Positions 1 to 9,713 of a stretch of 64,000 nt of DNA are shown here, one piece after another. The stretch's first letter is position 1, and the number at the start of each line of letters is the position of its first letter. Source of the DNA: Hyphomicrobiales bacterium. Lineage in GTDB: Bacteria > Pseudomonadota > Alphaproteobacteria > SPJN01. The translations under genes and the position numbers were made by a program. The stretch spans positions 1 through 64,000 of the forward strand of contig SPJN01000006.1 of NCBI GenBank assembly GCA_006844605.1. The letters are read 5' to 3'. The notes beneath the pieces are model-generated. The model saw nothing but the letters and a program-made list of their open reading frames with translations, was not told the DNA's origin and did no database searches.

Positions 1-848
1 TCTTTAATATCAACGCCCTCGATAAACAGGCCCAGCTCATCAGCCTTGGCGATAGTCGCTTCACGATCCACGATCAGTGACCCTTCAGCCTCCACCGCGA
101 TGCCCTTCAGGCCTGCGGCGGCGGCAAGCTCTACGGTGCGGGGGCCGATGGTGGGCAAATCAAGGTTACGGTCCTGAATAGGCTTGGTGACCTTTACCAA
201 CACCCCGGCCCGGTCATCCTCGGTGCCCCGCAACCCTGCGGGCAGGTCGGCAACCCGGCGCAACATTTGGTCGGTGCCCTCAGCAGCTTCCAGCGCCAAT
301 ACAAACCCGTTGGCAAGAACCGCCCCTTGGGCCACATCATGCTTGCCCAAGTCACGGGCAATGGCGACGCCCTTTTTGATGTCGATCCAATCTTGTTCGT
401 CAGGCTCGCACGCGCCTGCCTCCCCTGCCGACACGTTCAATGACCCCATCAGCTTTGCGGGGCTGATGATTTGCCATCCCTTAGACGTCACAAAATCGCG
501 CACGAAATCAAGCAGGGCGCTATCACCCTTGCCCGCTGCCTTCAGCAATTTGGGCATCATGCGCATGGCTTCGAAATCAAGTTTAAGGTTCCGCATGTCA
601 GGCCGATCAATACCGCCTGCCATAACGACATGGCTGGTGCCGGCCCGCTTCATCGCCTTGCTGGCCTTGCCCAACTCCCCTAAGCCGATCATGGTCGTGT
701 TATAGGCGCTGAACCGATCCGCCTCCGCATAGCCTTTCAGGCCGATGATACAGATGGGGATGTTTGCCTCTTCACAGGCTGTGGCGATCTCAAGCGGCAA
801 GTCGCCCTCGCCGGCAATGATGGACAAAACCTCGATATCAGAAGACAT
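1..848 (-). CDS. lpxI: UDP-2,3-diacylglucosamine diphosphatase LpxI (partial)
   Basis: Cytoplasmic or peripheral enzyme that removes UMP from UDP-2,3-diacylglucosamine to give lipid X, the fourth step of lipid A synthesis. My translation of the minus strand gives 282 codons starting MSSDIEVLSIIAGEGDLPLE and then running off the window edge. The N-terminal glycine-rich start and the later GIAVEAEGSLIVDR stretch are typical of LpxI (DUF1009), a family of about 270 to 290 residues, so only a few codons should be missing. It follows lpxA by 30 bases in the same direction. LpxI replaces the unrelated LpxH of enterobacteria in most alphaproteobacteria. lpxB is expected just outside the window. Confidence 0.9.
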   Translation of the reverse strand, partial: MSSDIEVLSIIAGEGDLPLEIATACEEANIPICIIGLKGYAEADRFSAYNTTMIGLGELGKASKAMKRAGTSHVVMAGGIDRPDMRNLKLDFEAMRMMPKLLKAAGKGDSALLDFVRDFVTSKGWQIISPAKLMGSLNVSAGEAGACEPDEQDWIDIKKGVAIARDLGKHDVAQGAVLANGFVLALEAAEGTDQMLRRVADLPAGLRGTEDDRAGVLVKVTKPIQDRNLDLPTIGPRTVELAAAAGLKGIAVEAEGSLIVDREATIAKADELGLFIEGVDIK

Positions 849-878
849 AACCGCCCCGTTCAGATTAATTGAGTGCGC

Positions 879-1685
879 CTAGTTGTTACCAACTTTAAGC
901 GGTGTGCAAATCGCCCGGCTGGTGTCATCCAGAATGAAGTCCAACAAGGTTTTCACATGGGGGTTCAACTCCCCCCCTGCCGCAACAGCCGCTGCGCGTT
1001 CCTGCAACGTCCCTTCGGCAGACTGAAACACAGCCTCGTGGGTTTTGCGCAACGCGCGCATATCATCCCGCGTGAAGCCGCGACGCTTCAGGCCAATCAG
1101 GTTCAACCCTGCCAACACGGCGCGGTTACCAATGGCAACGCCGAACGGGATCAAGTCACGCTCAAGCGCCGACGCACCGCCGACAAAACAATGCGGCCCG
1201 ACGCGGCCAAATTGATGGATGCAGCTTAACCCGCCAAAGATGGCGTAATCGCCGATCTGGCAATGCCCGGCAATGGCGACAGAATTGGCAAGGATTACAT
1301 TGTCCCCGATCACACAATCATGGGCAACATGGCTGGACACCATGAACAGGCCATTATTGCCAACAGTGGTGATCCCGCCGCCCTGTTCAGTGCCGGGGTT
1401 CATGGTGACATATTCGCGGATCGTATTATCGGTACCGATGATCAGTTTGGTATTTTCACCACCGAACTTCAAATCCTGCGGCTGCAACCCGATTGAGGCG
1501 AACGGGAAAATTTCTGTGCGGTCACCGATTTCAGTTTGGCCGCCGATCACGACATGACCATGCACCTTCACCTGATTGCCCAGCTTAACATCGGGGCCGA
1601 TCAACGCGTAGGGGCCGACCGATACGTCATCGCCCAATTGGGCCCCGTCTTCGACAATGGCTGTAGGGTGAATGGTTGCGGCCAT
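879..1685 (-). CDS. lpxA: Acyl-ACP--UDP-N-acetylglucosamine O-acyltransferase LpxA
   Basis: Transfers a 3-hydroxyacyl chain from acyl carrier protein to the 3-OH of UDP-GlcNAc, the first step of lipid A synthesis, in the cytoplasm. The 268-residue protein begins MAATIHPTAIV and shows the hexapeptide repeats of a left-handed beta helix, followed by an alpha-helical C-terminal domain (from about residue 190). The HDCVIGDNV region carries the family's catalytic histidine. An in-frame ATG four codons upstream would overlap fabZ and has AGG touching the start codon, so I prefer the start at 1685, which has AGGA 11 bases away. It lies directly downstream of fabZ, the usual lpxD-fabZ-lpxA order. Confidence 0.95.
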   Translation of the reverse strand: MAATIHPTAIVEDGAQLGDDVSVGPYALIGPDVKLGNQVKVHGHVVIGGQTEIGDRTEIFPFASIGLQPQDLKFGGENTKLIIGTDNTIREYVTMNPGTEQGGGITTVGNNGLFMVSSHVAHDCVIGDNVILANSVAIAGHCQIGDYAIFGGLSCIHQFGRVGPHCFVGGASALERDLIPFGVAIGNRAVLAGLNLIGLKRRGFTRDDMRALRKTHEAVFQSAEGTLQERAAAVAAGGELNPHVKTLLDFILDDTSRAICTPLKVGNN

Positions 1686-1686
1686 A

Positions 1687-2157
1687 TTAGATTTCATCCT
1701 GTGTGATCATGGCGCTGAATTCAGCTTCGGCGCAAACTTCGCCATCCACGCGGGCAACGCCCTTATATTTCCAGACGGGCGCGCGGGCGCGCGTCTTAAC
1801 AACCTCAATCTCCAGCCGGTCACCGGGGGTTACGGGCTTGCGGAAGCGGCACTTATCTACGGTCATGAAAAAGACCCGCTTGTCCCCCACATCGCCCATA
1901 TTGTTCACCACAATAGCGCCGGCGGTTTGGGCCATAGCCTCAATCGTCAAGACGCCTGGCATCACGGGAAAGGCGGGGAAATGGCCCTGAAAAAAGGGCT
2001 CGTTAATCGTGACACATTTAATGCCGACCGCGCGGTCGTCACCATCAATCTGTTCAATACGGTCGATCAACAAAAAGGGATAGCGATGGGGCAAAAGCTC
2101 CATCAATTTGATCACATCTACTGTGCCGAGTTCTGTTTGGTCTTCTTGTGCGGTCAT
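1687..2157 (-). CDS. fabZ: 3-hydroxyacyl-ACP dehydratase FabZ
   Basis: Dehydrates 3-hydroxyacyl-ACP to trans-2-enoyl-ACP in fatty acid elongation. It competes with LpxA and LpxD for the same acyl-ACP pool, so its place between lpxD and lpxA links the two pathways. Single hot-dog domain of 156 residues with the catalytic histidine in [12 protein letters not shown] (about residue 26) and the catalytic glutamate in [12 protein letters not shown] (about residue 68). The open frame extends three codons upstream to a GTG, but AGG lies 8 bases before the ATG at 2157. It ends one base from the lpxA start and is probably translated together with it. Confidence 0.95.
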   Translation of the reverse strand: MTAQEDQTELGTVDVIKLMELLPHRYPFLLIDRIEQIDGDDRAVGIKCVTINEPFFQGHFPAFPVMPGVLTIEAMAQTAGAIVVNNMGDVGDKRVFFMTVDKCRFRKPVTPGDRLEIEVVKTRARAPVWKYKGVARVDGEVCAEAEFSAMITQDEI

Positions 2158-2189
2158 GCGAGTCACCTGATAATCATAACGTCATTAGG

Positions 2190-3215
2190 TCAGTTTGGTT
2201 TCTTTTTGGCAAGCCGTTTCAATAGCGCGACTTCCTTCATAAATTGGCGGGCATCGCGTGCAGGCATCCCAAGCACACGGGCACCGGCGGGCACATCGGC
2301 CATCACGCCGGCCTTGGCCCCAACCTGGGCCCCGGCACCGATGCGGACAAAATTGGCAATCCCTGCCTTGCCCGCAATCACGGCATAATCTTCGACAATG
2401 ACAGACCCTGACAGACCAGACTGCCCCGACATCACAACATGGCGTCCGATCTGGCAATTATGACCAATCTGAACCAGATTATCCAGATAGGTCCCCTCGC
2501 CCACAACAGTATCTTCGATAGCGCCCCGGTCGATGGTTGTGTTGGCACCGATATTGCAGCGGTCCTGCACGATCACGCGGCCCAATTGCGGCAGGCTGAC
2601 ATGACCTTCAAGATCAATGGCAAAGCCAAACCCCGCCTGCCCGATTTGTGCGCCCGGATGGATCGTCACCTTATCGCCGACAAGCGCATGCGAGATCGAC
2701 ACCAGCGACGCAATCCTGCAGCCACGGCCGATCTGTGCATTCTTGCGGATGACGCTATTGGGGCCAACAGACGTGCCCTTGCCGATATGCACCCCCGCTT
2801 CGATCACGACACCGGGCGCAATGGAAACACCATCTTCAAGCACGGCTGTGGGGTCCACATGGGCTGCAGGCGAAACACCGTCGCCATCATCAGCGGCAGG
2901 GTAAAATGCCTGTACCACCAGCGCAAAAGCCTTGTGCGCATTGGTGGCGGCAATCAAGTCCACATGGTCCGGCGCGCGGTCCACATGATCAGGGTGCAAA
3001 ATCACCAGCGACGCCTTTGTCGCCTGAAGTTGCTTGAGGTATTTGCGGGGATTAAGGAAAAAGCTGACATCATCTGTGCCAGCCAGTTCCAAAGAGTTTG
3101 TGCCCGTAATCATACGGTTGGGGTCACCGGCCCGCACCACATCGCCACCGCAAATGGCAGCGATCTGTGCAATCGTCAACGGGCCGTGATTTTCAAAGAA
3201 GCGCGGGTCTGCCAC
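2190..3215 (-). CDS. lpxD: UDP-3-O-(3-hydroxyacyl)glucosamine N-acyltransferase LpxD
   Basis: Adds the second, amide-linked acyl chain to UDP-3-O-acylglucosamine, the third step of lipid A synthesis. The 341 residues match the family length. An N-terminal uridine-binding domain (roughly residues 1 to 110) is followed by many hexapeptide repeats forming a left-handed beta helix, with the conserved histidine in QIGHNCQIGRH (about residue 250), and a C-terminal helix ending in KRLAKKKPN. The start is GTG, preceded by a purine-rich GGGGGAGGAG a few bases away. It sits downstream of skp and bamA, as in most proteobacteria. Confidence 0.95.
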   Translation of the reverse strand: MADPRFFENHGPLTIAQIAAICGGDVVRAGDPNRMITGTNSLELAGTDDVSFFLNPRKYLKQLQATKASLVILHPDHVDRAPDHVDLIAATNAHKAFALVVQAFYPAADDGDGVSPAAHVDPTAVLEDGVSIAPGVVIEAGVHIGKGTSVGPNSVIRKNAQIGRGCRIASLVSISHALVGDKVTIHPGAQIGQAGFGFAIDLEGHVSLPQLGRVIVQDRCNIGANTTIDRGAIEDTVVGEGTYLDNLVQIGHNCQIGRHVVMSGQSGLSGSVIVEDYAVIAGKAGIANFVRIGAGAQVGAKAGVMADVPAGARVLGMPARDARQFMKEVALLKRLAKKKPN

Positions 3216-3281
3216 GGCTCCTCCCCCTTTTTTGGACTAGCGCCCATCGGTCTTCACACAAACAAGCAACTGCCCTGTTGT

Positions 3282-3899
3282 TTACTGGGCAGCGCCTTCA
3301 TCAAAAGTGACATCGGGCAAGACCAGCGTGATACGATCACCGGCAGCATTCATCCGGTCAACAACCACCTTGGTGATGTCCTGCCCCTGAACAGAGGCAA
3401 TAACAGCCGAACCGTCGATCAGCATATTGGCACCACGGGACTGCATGATTTCTGCAAAAATGGGGGCCGCCGCGGCAAACACCTTGTCCTGCGCGACAAG
3501 CAAGCCACGCTGCAAACGGGCAGCTTCGATTTTCATGGCGCGATCAGCTTCCTGACGCTTTTGCGCATAGGCCTGAATTTCAGCCTGAAACTTTTCAGGT
3601 GACAGGATTTCCTGCTTCTGCTTCAGGTCCGCTTCCATCGCTGCAAACTCTTCCAGCTTGGCCTGCGTGTCGGCGCGCAGCTGATCTTCGATCTGCTTGG
3701 CCTGACGCACAACGTCCTTGCCCATGTCAGAGGCACCGATAAGCGCACCACGGTTGATGGTCAAAATTCGTGCCGGTCCAACCGGTGCTGACAATGCGGC
3801 GTTTTGCGCGGCATCACCAGCGGCTTTATCCTGAGCGAATGCTGACGGCACAGCCAGCGCACCGAACATCATTGAGACAGCAATCATTTTGCGGATCAT
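3282..3899 (-). CDS. Periplasmic chaperone, OmpH/Skp family
   Basis: Holds unfolded outer-membrane proteins in the periplasm on the way to the Bam complex. A 205-residue product starting MIRKMIAVSMMFGALAVPSA has a clear signal peptide with an AFA-Q cleavage site. The middle (about residues 60 to 140) is rich in K, E, Q and A in long helices, as expected for the coiled-coil tentacles of Skp. The frame is open upstream to a TTG and an ATG, but AAGGA sits 8 bases before the ATG at 3899. It lies between bamA and lpxD, the standard position for this gene. Confidence 0.9.
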   Translation of the reverse strand: MIRKMIAVSMMFGALAVPSAFAQDKAAGDAAQNAALSAPVGPARILTINRGALIGASDMGKDVVRQAKQIEDQLRADTQAKLEEFAAMEADLKQKQEILSPEKFQAEIQAYAQKRQEADRAMKIEAARLQRGLLVAQDKVFAAAAPIFAEIMQSRGANMLIDGSAVIASVQGQDITKVVVDRMNAAGDRITLVLPDVTFDEGAAQ

Positions 3900-4011
3900 C
3901 CGACTTATCCTTTCTATCATCAATCCCCTATGCCCCCTGTTTCAGCAGGCAAATGGGGAAGAATTGTGTCGATTAGTTAAATCGCCCCTAATCGCGGCGT
4001 AAAATTTCAGG

Positions 4012-6333
4012 CTATAGCCTTGCGCCGAAACGGAAATTCACGGTTTCAGTTTCGTCAAAGCTTTCGCTTAACAAGGTTTCTGTGAAGTCGATGCGGATCG
4101 GCCCAAACGGGGAATCCCACGAAATACCAAACCCGGTTGCGGCACGCAGCGACCCAATATCAACAATGCCAGCGCCACTGTCATCAATATCAGCCAGCGA
4201 ACCACCATCAATAAAGATTGAGCCACGAACACCAAATTCTTCAGGCAGGCCAAGCGGGAAATTCAACTCGCCCGACAATGTGTAATACAGGTTACCACCC
4301 AGACCATCGCCCGTGGTCAGGTCACGGGGACCAACACCGGCACGGTCAAAGCCGCGAATTTCATCCGGCCCCAGGAAGAAACGGTCGATAATACGCACTT
4401 CATCATCGAACCCAAGGATCAGCCCCTGTTCTGATTTACCAATGGCAATCACACCGTCAAAAATTTCCTTATAGGCAGCGTATTTCAATTCGGTTTTCAG
4501 GTAGGACACAGTCCCGCCCAGCCCGGCAAAGTCCTGCTGGAACTGCACGCGATAGCCGCGTGTCGGCAGTTTGAAGTCATCACGATTATCAAATGTCAGC
4601 GTATACCCGATAGAGCTTGTGGTTTCGGACCCTTCGGACTGGCGCACAACGATTGACGCGTTATTGCCAACATCCTTGATCGTGTCTTCACGGAACACCA
4701 GACGGGTGTTCAGCAACATAAATTCACTGATCGGGAAACCTGCCCGCAGGCCAAAGCCGGTGCTTTCACTATCAAAGCTGGCTTCATCCTGGAAGTCATT
4801 GGTGACACGGAACACATCAATACCGGCGGCAATATTGCGGCCAAGGAAGTAAGGTTCGGTGAAGCTGAAATCAAGCTCTGACCGGCGTGACCCGATCAAC
4901 GCGCCCAAGTTCAGGCGCTGGCCACGGCCCAGCAAGTTACGTTCTGAAATACGGAATTCAGCGACAAAACTTTGCGCGCTGGAGAAACCGGCACCAAGTG
5001 TCAATTCACCGGTGGACTGTTCCTCAACCTCAACATTAATGATTGTCTTGTCATCGGCTGAGCCATCCTCGGTCGTGACATCAACATTGCCAAAGAAGCC
5101 CAAGGCGCGGATACGGGTCTTTGACCGATCCAACAGCACGGCGTTAAAGGCATCACCTTCGGCCAGACGGAATTCACGACGGATCACACGGTCAAGGGTA
5201 CGGCTGTTGCCTTGAATATTGATCCGTTCAACATACACCCGTTGGCTTTCCTGCACATGATAGGTGATCGACACCGTTCGTGTATCACGATCACGCTTCA
5301 CACGCGGGCGGATATTCACAAAGGCATAGCCCAGCGTACCGGCCAGCTTGGTCATATCTTCAATTGTGCCGTCAATCTCGTCAGCATTATACAGGCTGCC
5401 GGGCACCGTCTTCACAAGGCTGCGTAGCGTGCCGGGGTTCAGCGACCCGATTTCAGATTCAACACGCACATCACCAATACGATAGGTCGTCCCCTCATCC
5501 ACTGTGAAGGTGACATAGAAATCTTCGCGGTCACGGGTCAGTTCAGCAACAGCAGAAATAACACGGAAGTCGGCATAACCGTTTTGCAGATAGAACCGGC
5601 GCAACAATTCGCGGTCATAGGCAACCCGGTCGGGGTCATAATTATCGTTGGAGGCAAGCACCTTCCACCAGCGGCTTTCCTCTGTCACGATCAGGCCACG
5701 CAATTCTTCATCCGCAAAATCACGGTTGCCGATAAAGTTGATGCGGCGCACGCCAGTGACAGGACCTTCATTGATTTCAAAAATCAGGTCGACGCGATTT
5801 TGCGTCAGTTCAACAATCTTTGGATCAACGGTCGCGGCGAAACGGCCAGAACGACGATACAGTTCGACAATGCGTTGGGCGTCTGCCTGTACACGGGCAC
5901 GCGTATAAACAACACGCGGGCCGAGGCGTACCTCTGCCTGCAATTCTTCTTGATCAAGCTTGGCATTCCCTTCAAAGGCAATGCGATTGATGATGGGATT
6001 TTCAACCACCTGAACGGTAATGCCAGATGCTGTCGGGCTGATGATCACATCTGCAAACAAACCGGTGGCGAACAACGCCTTCAAGGACCGGTCAATCAAC
6101 TCGTCATCATAATCGTCATTCAGATCGACAAGCATGTAGGATTTGATCGTCTCAGGCTCAATCCGTTGATTGCCTGTGATCTCGATCGTTTGGATCGTTG
6201 CGGGACGTGATTGAGCCTGCGCCGCATTGGTTCCAGAGATCAGCACAAGCCCACACAGGAGCGCGATCATCCAGCCAAAAGCACGGGTCTTTTTCACAAG
6301 GTCAAAGTCGGTCAGACTTGTGAAACGCACCAT
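4012..6333 (-). CDS. bamA: Outer membrane protein assembly factor BamA
   Basis: Central channel of the Bam complex, which inserts beta-barrel proteins into the outer membrane. The 773 residues comprise a signal segment (to about residue 41, cleaving after AQA), five POTRA repeats (about 45 to 440; TIQTIEITGNQRIEPETIKS opens the first) and a 16-strand barrel that includes the conserved RGF motif (DEIRGFDRAG) of the L6 loop. The protein ends NFRFGARL, so the last residue is leucine rather than the usual aromatic. The start ATG has AAGGGG just upstream. rseP precedes it and skp follows it. Confidence 0.96.
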   Translation of the reverse strand: MVRFTSLTDFDLVKKTRAFGWMIALLCGLVLISGTNAAQAQSRPATIQTIEITGNQRIEPETIKSYMLVDLNDDYDDELIDRSLKALFATGLFADVIISPTASGITVQVVENPIINRIAFEGNAKLDQEELQAEVRLGPRVVYTRARVQADAQRIVELYRRSGRFAATVDPKIVELTQNRVDLIFEINEGPVTGVRRINFIGNRDFADEELRGLIVTEESRWWKVLASNDNYDPDRVAYDRELLRRFYLQNGYADFRVISAVAELTRDREDFYVTFTVDEGTTYRIGDVRVESEIGSLNPGTLRSLVKTVPGSLYNADEIDGTIEDMTKLAGTLGYAFVNIRPRVKRDRDTRTVSITYHVQESQRVYVERINIQGNSRTLDRVIRREFRLAEGDAFNAVLLDRSKTRIRALGFFGNVDVTTEDGSADDKTIINVEVEEQSTGELTLGAGFSSAQSFVAEFRISERNLLGRGQRLNLGALIGSRRSELDFSFTEPYFLGRNIAAGIDVFRVTNDFQDEASFDSESTGFGLRAGFPISEFMLLNTRLVFREDTIKDVGNNASIVVRQSEGSETTSSIGYTLTFDNRDDFKLPTRGYRVQFQQDFAGLGGTVSYLKTELKYAAYKEIFDGVIAIGKSEQGLILGFDDEVRIIDRFFLGPDEIRGFDRAGVGPRDLTTGDGLGGNLYYTLSGELNFPLGLPEEFGVRGSIFIDGGSLADIDDSGAGIVDIGSLRAATGFGISWDSPFGPIRIDFTETLLSESFDETETVNFRFGARL

Positions 6334-6450
6334 TAATCCCCTTCTTTACCACCAACCGTCACTATCGACGGTCCAGCCCATTTACCCGGTAAACCGATGG
6401 CGTCCATCACGGGACGCCACCGAAAAACCAAAATACATATAACGCGCCGC

Positions 6451-7563
6451 TTAACCGAACAGTTTCAAATAAACCAAATCGTTAAACGTCGCAAAAATCA
6501 TCAAGCCGCCCACCATTGCAAAACCGACCCTATATGCCATTTCAAGGGCCCTGTCAGACAGCGGTTTTCCGCGCACTAATTCGATTGTGTAAAGCAGTAT
6601 ATGCCCGCCGTCCAGCATCGGAATGGGAAAAAGGTTGATCAGGCCAATACTGACGGAAATCAGGGCGATAAAACTAACTAATGAGGCAATTCCAAGCTGC
6701 GCCACATCCGCTGACATGGTTGCAATACGGATAGGTCCGCCAAGCTGATCAGCCGATTCGCGCCCGGCAACCAGTTGCCAGACAAATTTCAGCGTGCCGG
6801 TGATAATACCGCCAACCCGTTCAGATGCAGCCCCGACACCTTCGATCGGGCCAAAACGCTTTACCGTATAGTCGGATGATGAGGTAATACCGACCAGCCA
6901 GCCTTCCATTTCATTGCCAAACGGGTCTTCACGCATCACCCGTTTGGGGGTCACCTGCAAATCACGCAATGCCCCGTTGCGATCAATGGTGAACATCATG
7001 GTCTGGCCGCCGGACAGGCTGATATATTGGTGCAGATCGGCAAAGGTATCGATGTCGTCACCATCAATGGCAACAACCGTATCACCGATGACCAAGCCTG
7101 CTTCCTGCGCGGCGGACCCATCTGAAACAGACCCGACAGTCGCTGCGCGCTGCACCTCGCCATACGACACCATCAGGCCCCAAAACACCATGACGGCAAA
7201 AATGAAATTGGCTACAGGCCCCGCAACCGCAATCGCCATACGTTGCAGGGGCGATTTGTAATGATAACTTTTGGCCTGTTCTTCGGCGCTCATCCCCGCG
7301 ACGCGATCAGCATCAGGGGCAGAGGCGGCATCAGCATCGCCAAAAAACTTCACATAGCCGCCCAGCGGAATCCACGCCACGCGCCAGCGTGTGCCGTTCT
7401 TATCGTGCCAGCCAAAAATCTCCGGCCCGAAGCCAATGGAAAACGTTTCAACATGCACACCGCAACGGCGGGCCACCCAATAATGTCCCAGTTCATGCAC
7501 AAATACCACGATGGTCAGGACGACCAAAAAGGGCAGCAATCCGTTGGCAAGCCAATCAATCAT
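6451..7563 (-). CDS. rseP: Site-2 zinc metalloprotease RseP (M50)
   Basis: Inner-membrane protease that cuts within membrane segments, releasing envelope-stress sigma factors and clearing signal peptides. The 370-residue protein has the zinc-binding HELGH motif near the N-terminus (about residues 24 to 28), one PDZ domain in the middle (GSAAQEAGLVIGDTVVAIDG, about 150 to 169) and the second metal-binding motif NLFPIPMLDGGH near the C-terminus. Hydrophobic segments at the start, near residue 115 and in the last third fit four spans. The single PDZ domain is common in alphaproteobacteria, whereas E. coli has two. Gene order dxr-rseP-bamA is conserved. Confidence 0.94.
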   Translation of the reverse strand: MIDWLANGLLPFLVVLTIVVFVHELGHYWVARRCGVHVETFSIGFGPEIFGWHDKNGTRWRVAWIPLGGYVKFFGDADAASAPDADRVAGMSAEEQAKSYHYKSPLQRMAIAVAGPVANFIFAVMVFWGLMVSYGEVQRAATVGSVSDGSAAQEAGLVIGDTVVAIDGDDIDTFADLHQYISLSGGQTMMFTIDRNGALRDLQVTPKRVMREDPFGNEMEGWLVGITSSSDYTVKRFGPIEGVGAASERVGGIITGTLKFVWQLVAGRESADQLGGPIRIATMSADVAQLGIASLVSFIALISVSIGLINLFPIPMLDGGHILLYTIELVRGKPLSDRALEMAYRVGFAMVGGLMIFATFNDLVYLKLFG

Positions 7564-7665
7564 TCATAGTTCCTAAAAAACAGGCAAGAAGCGTTATTTT
7601 CTGCCATTTATTCCATTATTCTGCAAATGGGGCAAGCATGGGGCAAAACGGGCGGACCGGAACGA

Positions 7666-8847
7666 TTATTGCGTCCATTCCGACGCTTTTGCCCGCGCCT
7701 CCTCATCCGCTGCAAACACTTGTTCCAGCCCGGTCAATGGGCCTTGCGGGGCCTGATCGGCAATCGCCTCAACCAAACGGGCAATGTCCAAAAAGCCGAT
7801 GTCCCCGGCCAAAAACCGCGCAACCGCGATCTCGTTCGCAGCATTCATCCATGTGGGGACCAGCCCCCCCGCCCGCAACGCAGCGCGCGCCAGACGCAGC
7901 GCGGGAAAGCGGATTTCATCAGGCTGCTCAAAACTCAATTGGGCGACCTGCGCCAAATCAAGGCGCGGTCCGGGGGTCGCGATACGTGACGGCCACCCCA
8001 GCGCATAGGCGATGGGCGTGCGCATATCCGGCGTGCCCAATTGTGCCAGCACGGACCCGTCCTTATAGGCGACCATGGAATGAATGACCGACTGGGGATG
8101 GACCAAAATCTCGACCTTATCTTCAGCCACCGGGAACAGGTGAAATGCCTCTATCAGCTCCAACCCCTTATTCATCATGGTGGCGCTATCGACCGATATC
8201 TTGGCCCCCATATCCCAATTGGGATGGGCAACTGCCTGTGCGGGGCCCTTGCCCGCCATTTCGTCCAGGGACAAGGTGCGAAACGGCCCGCCCGAGGCTG
8301 TCAGGATAATCTTCTCAACCCCCTTGCCGTCAGGGTCGTTAAAGACCTGAAAGATGGCATTGTGCTCTGAATCAACGGGCAGCAATACGGCGTTATGATC
8401 GGCGACTTCCTGCATGAACAGGTCACCCGCACAGACCAGGCATTCCTTGTTGGCAAAGGCCACCATCGCGCCACGGCGCACTGCCGCCAATGTGGGGCGC
8501 AGCCCCGCGGCACCGACAATGCCCGCCATCACCCAATCGGCAGGCATGGCGGCGGCGTCTTCAACAGCCTCAGCCCCGGCAGTAGCCTCAATCTCCGTTC
8601 CGGCAAGCGCGTCTTTCAACGCCGTGTAACAGGATGGATCAGCGATTACGGCCCGGGTGGCCCCCACCCGTTTTGCGGCGGCGGCAAGCCCCTCGACATT
8701 ACGGTTCGCCGTCAGCGCAACAATGCGATAGCAATCAGGCTCACGCTCAATCAAATCAAGCGTTGAACACCCGACTGAGCCTGTCGCCCCTAATATAGTG
8801 ACGCTACGCGGGTGGGCCTTGCTGGGCGGAAGGTGGGAAACGGACAT
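7666..8847 (-). CDS. dxr: 1-deoxy-D-xylulose-5-phosphate reductoisomerase
   Basis: Converts 1-deoxy-D-xylulose 5-phosphate to 2-C-methyl-D-erythritol 4-phosphate with NADPH and a divalent metal, the first committed step of the non-mevalonate isoprenoid pathway. The 393-residue product carries the NADPH-binding GATGSVG near residue 17, the metal and substrate motif [11 protein letters not shown] (about 150) and [10 protein letters not shown] (about 255). The frame is open 26 codons further upstream, but that would read through most of the end of cdsA. The ATG at 8847 lies 8 bases past the cdsA stop. Its neighbour uppS uses the isoprenoid product. Confidence 0.95.
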   Translation of the reverse strand: MSVSHLPPSKAHPRSVTILGATGSVGCSTLDLIEREPDCYRIVALTANRNVEGLAAAAKRVGATRAVIADPSCYTALKDALAGTEIEATAGAEAVEDAAAMPADWVMAGIVGAAGLRPTLAAVRRGAMVAFANKECLVCAGDLFMQEVADHNAVLLPVDSEHNAIFQVFNDPDGKGVEKIILTASGGPFRTLSLDEMAGKGPAQAVAHPNWDMGAKISVDSATMMNKGLELIEAFHLFPVAEDKVEILVHPQSVIHSMVAYKDGSVLAQLGTPDMRTPIAYALGWPSRIATPGPRLDLAQVAQLSFEQPDEIRFPALRLARAALRAGGLVPTWMNAANEIAVARFLAGDIGFLDIARLVEAIADQAPQGPLTGLEQVFAADEEARAKASEWTQ

Positions 8848-8855
8848 AAATACAA

Positions 8856-9713
8856 TCAATACGCAGGTGCAGAACCGATCAGGCCCCACTGCAAAAACAA
8901 CCAAAAGAAAGGGACGGCGAACCACAGACCGTCAACACGGTCCATCACGCCACCATGACCGGGAATAATATTGCTGGCGTCTTTAACATCGGCCTGCCGC
9001 TTTAAGGAACTTTCAACCACATCCCCCACTTGCGACCACGCGCCCAACAGCGCCCCGATCAACAACAAATGCCACCACACACCAAGATCGAACAGGCCGC
9101 CAAACACAGCAGCCACGACACCGGCAGTGATCATGCCGCCAATCAATCCGGCCCATGTTTTATTGGGCGACAGGCGCGGTGCCATTTTCGGCCCGCCAAT
9201 TGTTTTGCCTGAAAAATACGCACCGATATCCATCGCCCACACAATGAACAGGATCAGCACCAACAGCCATATTCCGTCACCTTCACCATAATCCTGTCCG
9301 TGTGCCCGGATGCTTAACACCGTCAGCACAGGTAGGCAGGCATACAGCACGCCGCCCGCAGCACTGGCCCAGTTTTTGGCGTCGCCAAACGCGATACGGC
9401 CAATGGCTGCAAACAAAGTGGCGCCACCCAGCGTCTGCAAGGTCAGCGGCAATTCACCGGCAGTTTGCCATTCCCATGTTGCAAGTAAAGGCACGAACAC
9501 CCCCGCAGCACTGGGCAACAGCATATCCCGCCATCCGGCGTCCTGTACTGTCAGCCGTGTCCATTCCCATGCGATGATGCCGCCCGCAACGGCCAGCAGA
9601 ACGCTTAACGCCCACCCACCGAAATAAACAGCCGCCAAAACAATGGGCGCAAGCACAAGTGCGGACCATACCCGCAGCTTCAGATTGCTGCCCTTTTTTT
9701 CAGCGTCACTCAT
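8856..9713 (-). CDS. cdsA: Phosphatidate cytidylyltransferase CdsA
   Basis: Makes CDP-diacylglycerol from phosphatidic acid and CTP, the branch point for all membrane phospholipids. The 285-residue integral membrane protein has about seven to eight hydrophobic segments. The family signature is visible: [12 protein letters not shown] near residue 180 and [27 protein letters not shown] (given in part: KDASN, GHGG, DRVD) near 240 to 265, which holds the catalytic aspartates. Its ATG overlaps the uppS stop by 4 bases, so the two are likely translationally coupled. Confidence 0.95.
   Translation of the reverse strand: MSDAEKKGSNLKLRVWSALVLAPIVLAAVYFGGWALSVLLAVAGGIIAWEWTRLTVQDAGWRDMLLPSAAGVFVPLLATWEWQTAGELPLTLQTLGGATLFAAIGRIAFGDAKNWASAAGGVLYACLPVLTVLSIRAHGQDYGEGDGIWLLVLILFIVWAMDIGAYFSGKTIGGPKMAPRLSPNKTWAGLIGGMITAGVVAAVFGGLFDLGVWWHLLLIGALLGAWSQVGDVVESSLKRQADVKDASNIIPGHGGVMDRVDGLWFAVPFFWLFLQWGLIGSAPAY

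Noticed and set aside
2439-3602. Long open frame of 387 codons on the plus strand
   Set aside because: It lies antisense to lpxD and skp, which are clear homologues. Its composition is that of a shadow frame, with no ribosome site.
6399-6418. GGCGTCC/GGACGCC hairpin between rseP and bamA as a terminator
   Set aside because: No T run follows on the minus strand and rseP-bamA are usually co-transcribed; kept only as a chance or minor mRNA stem.
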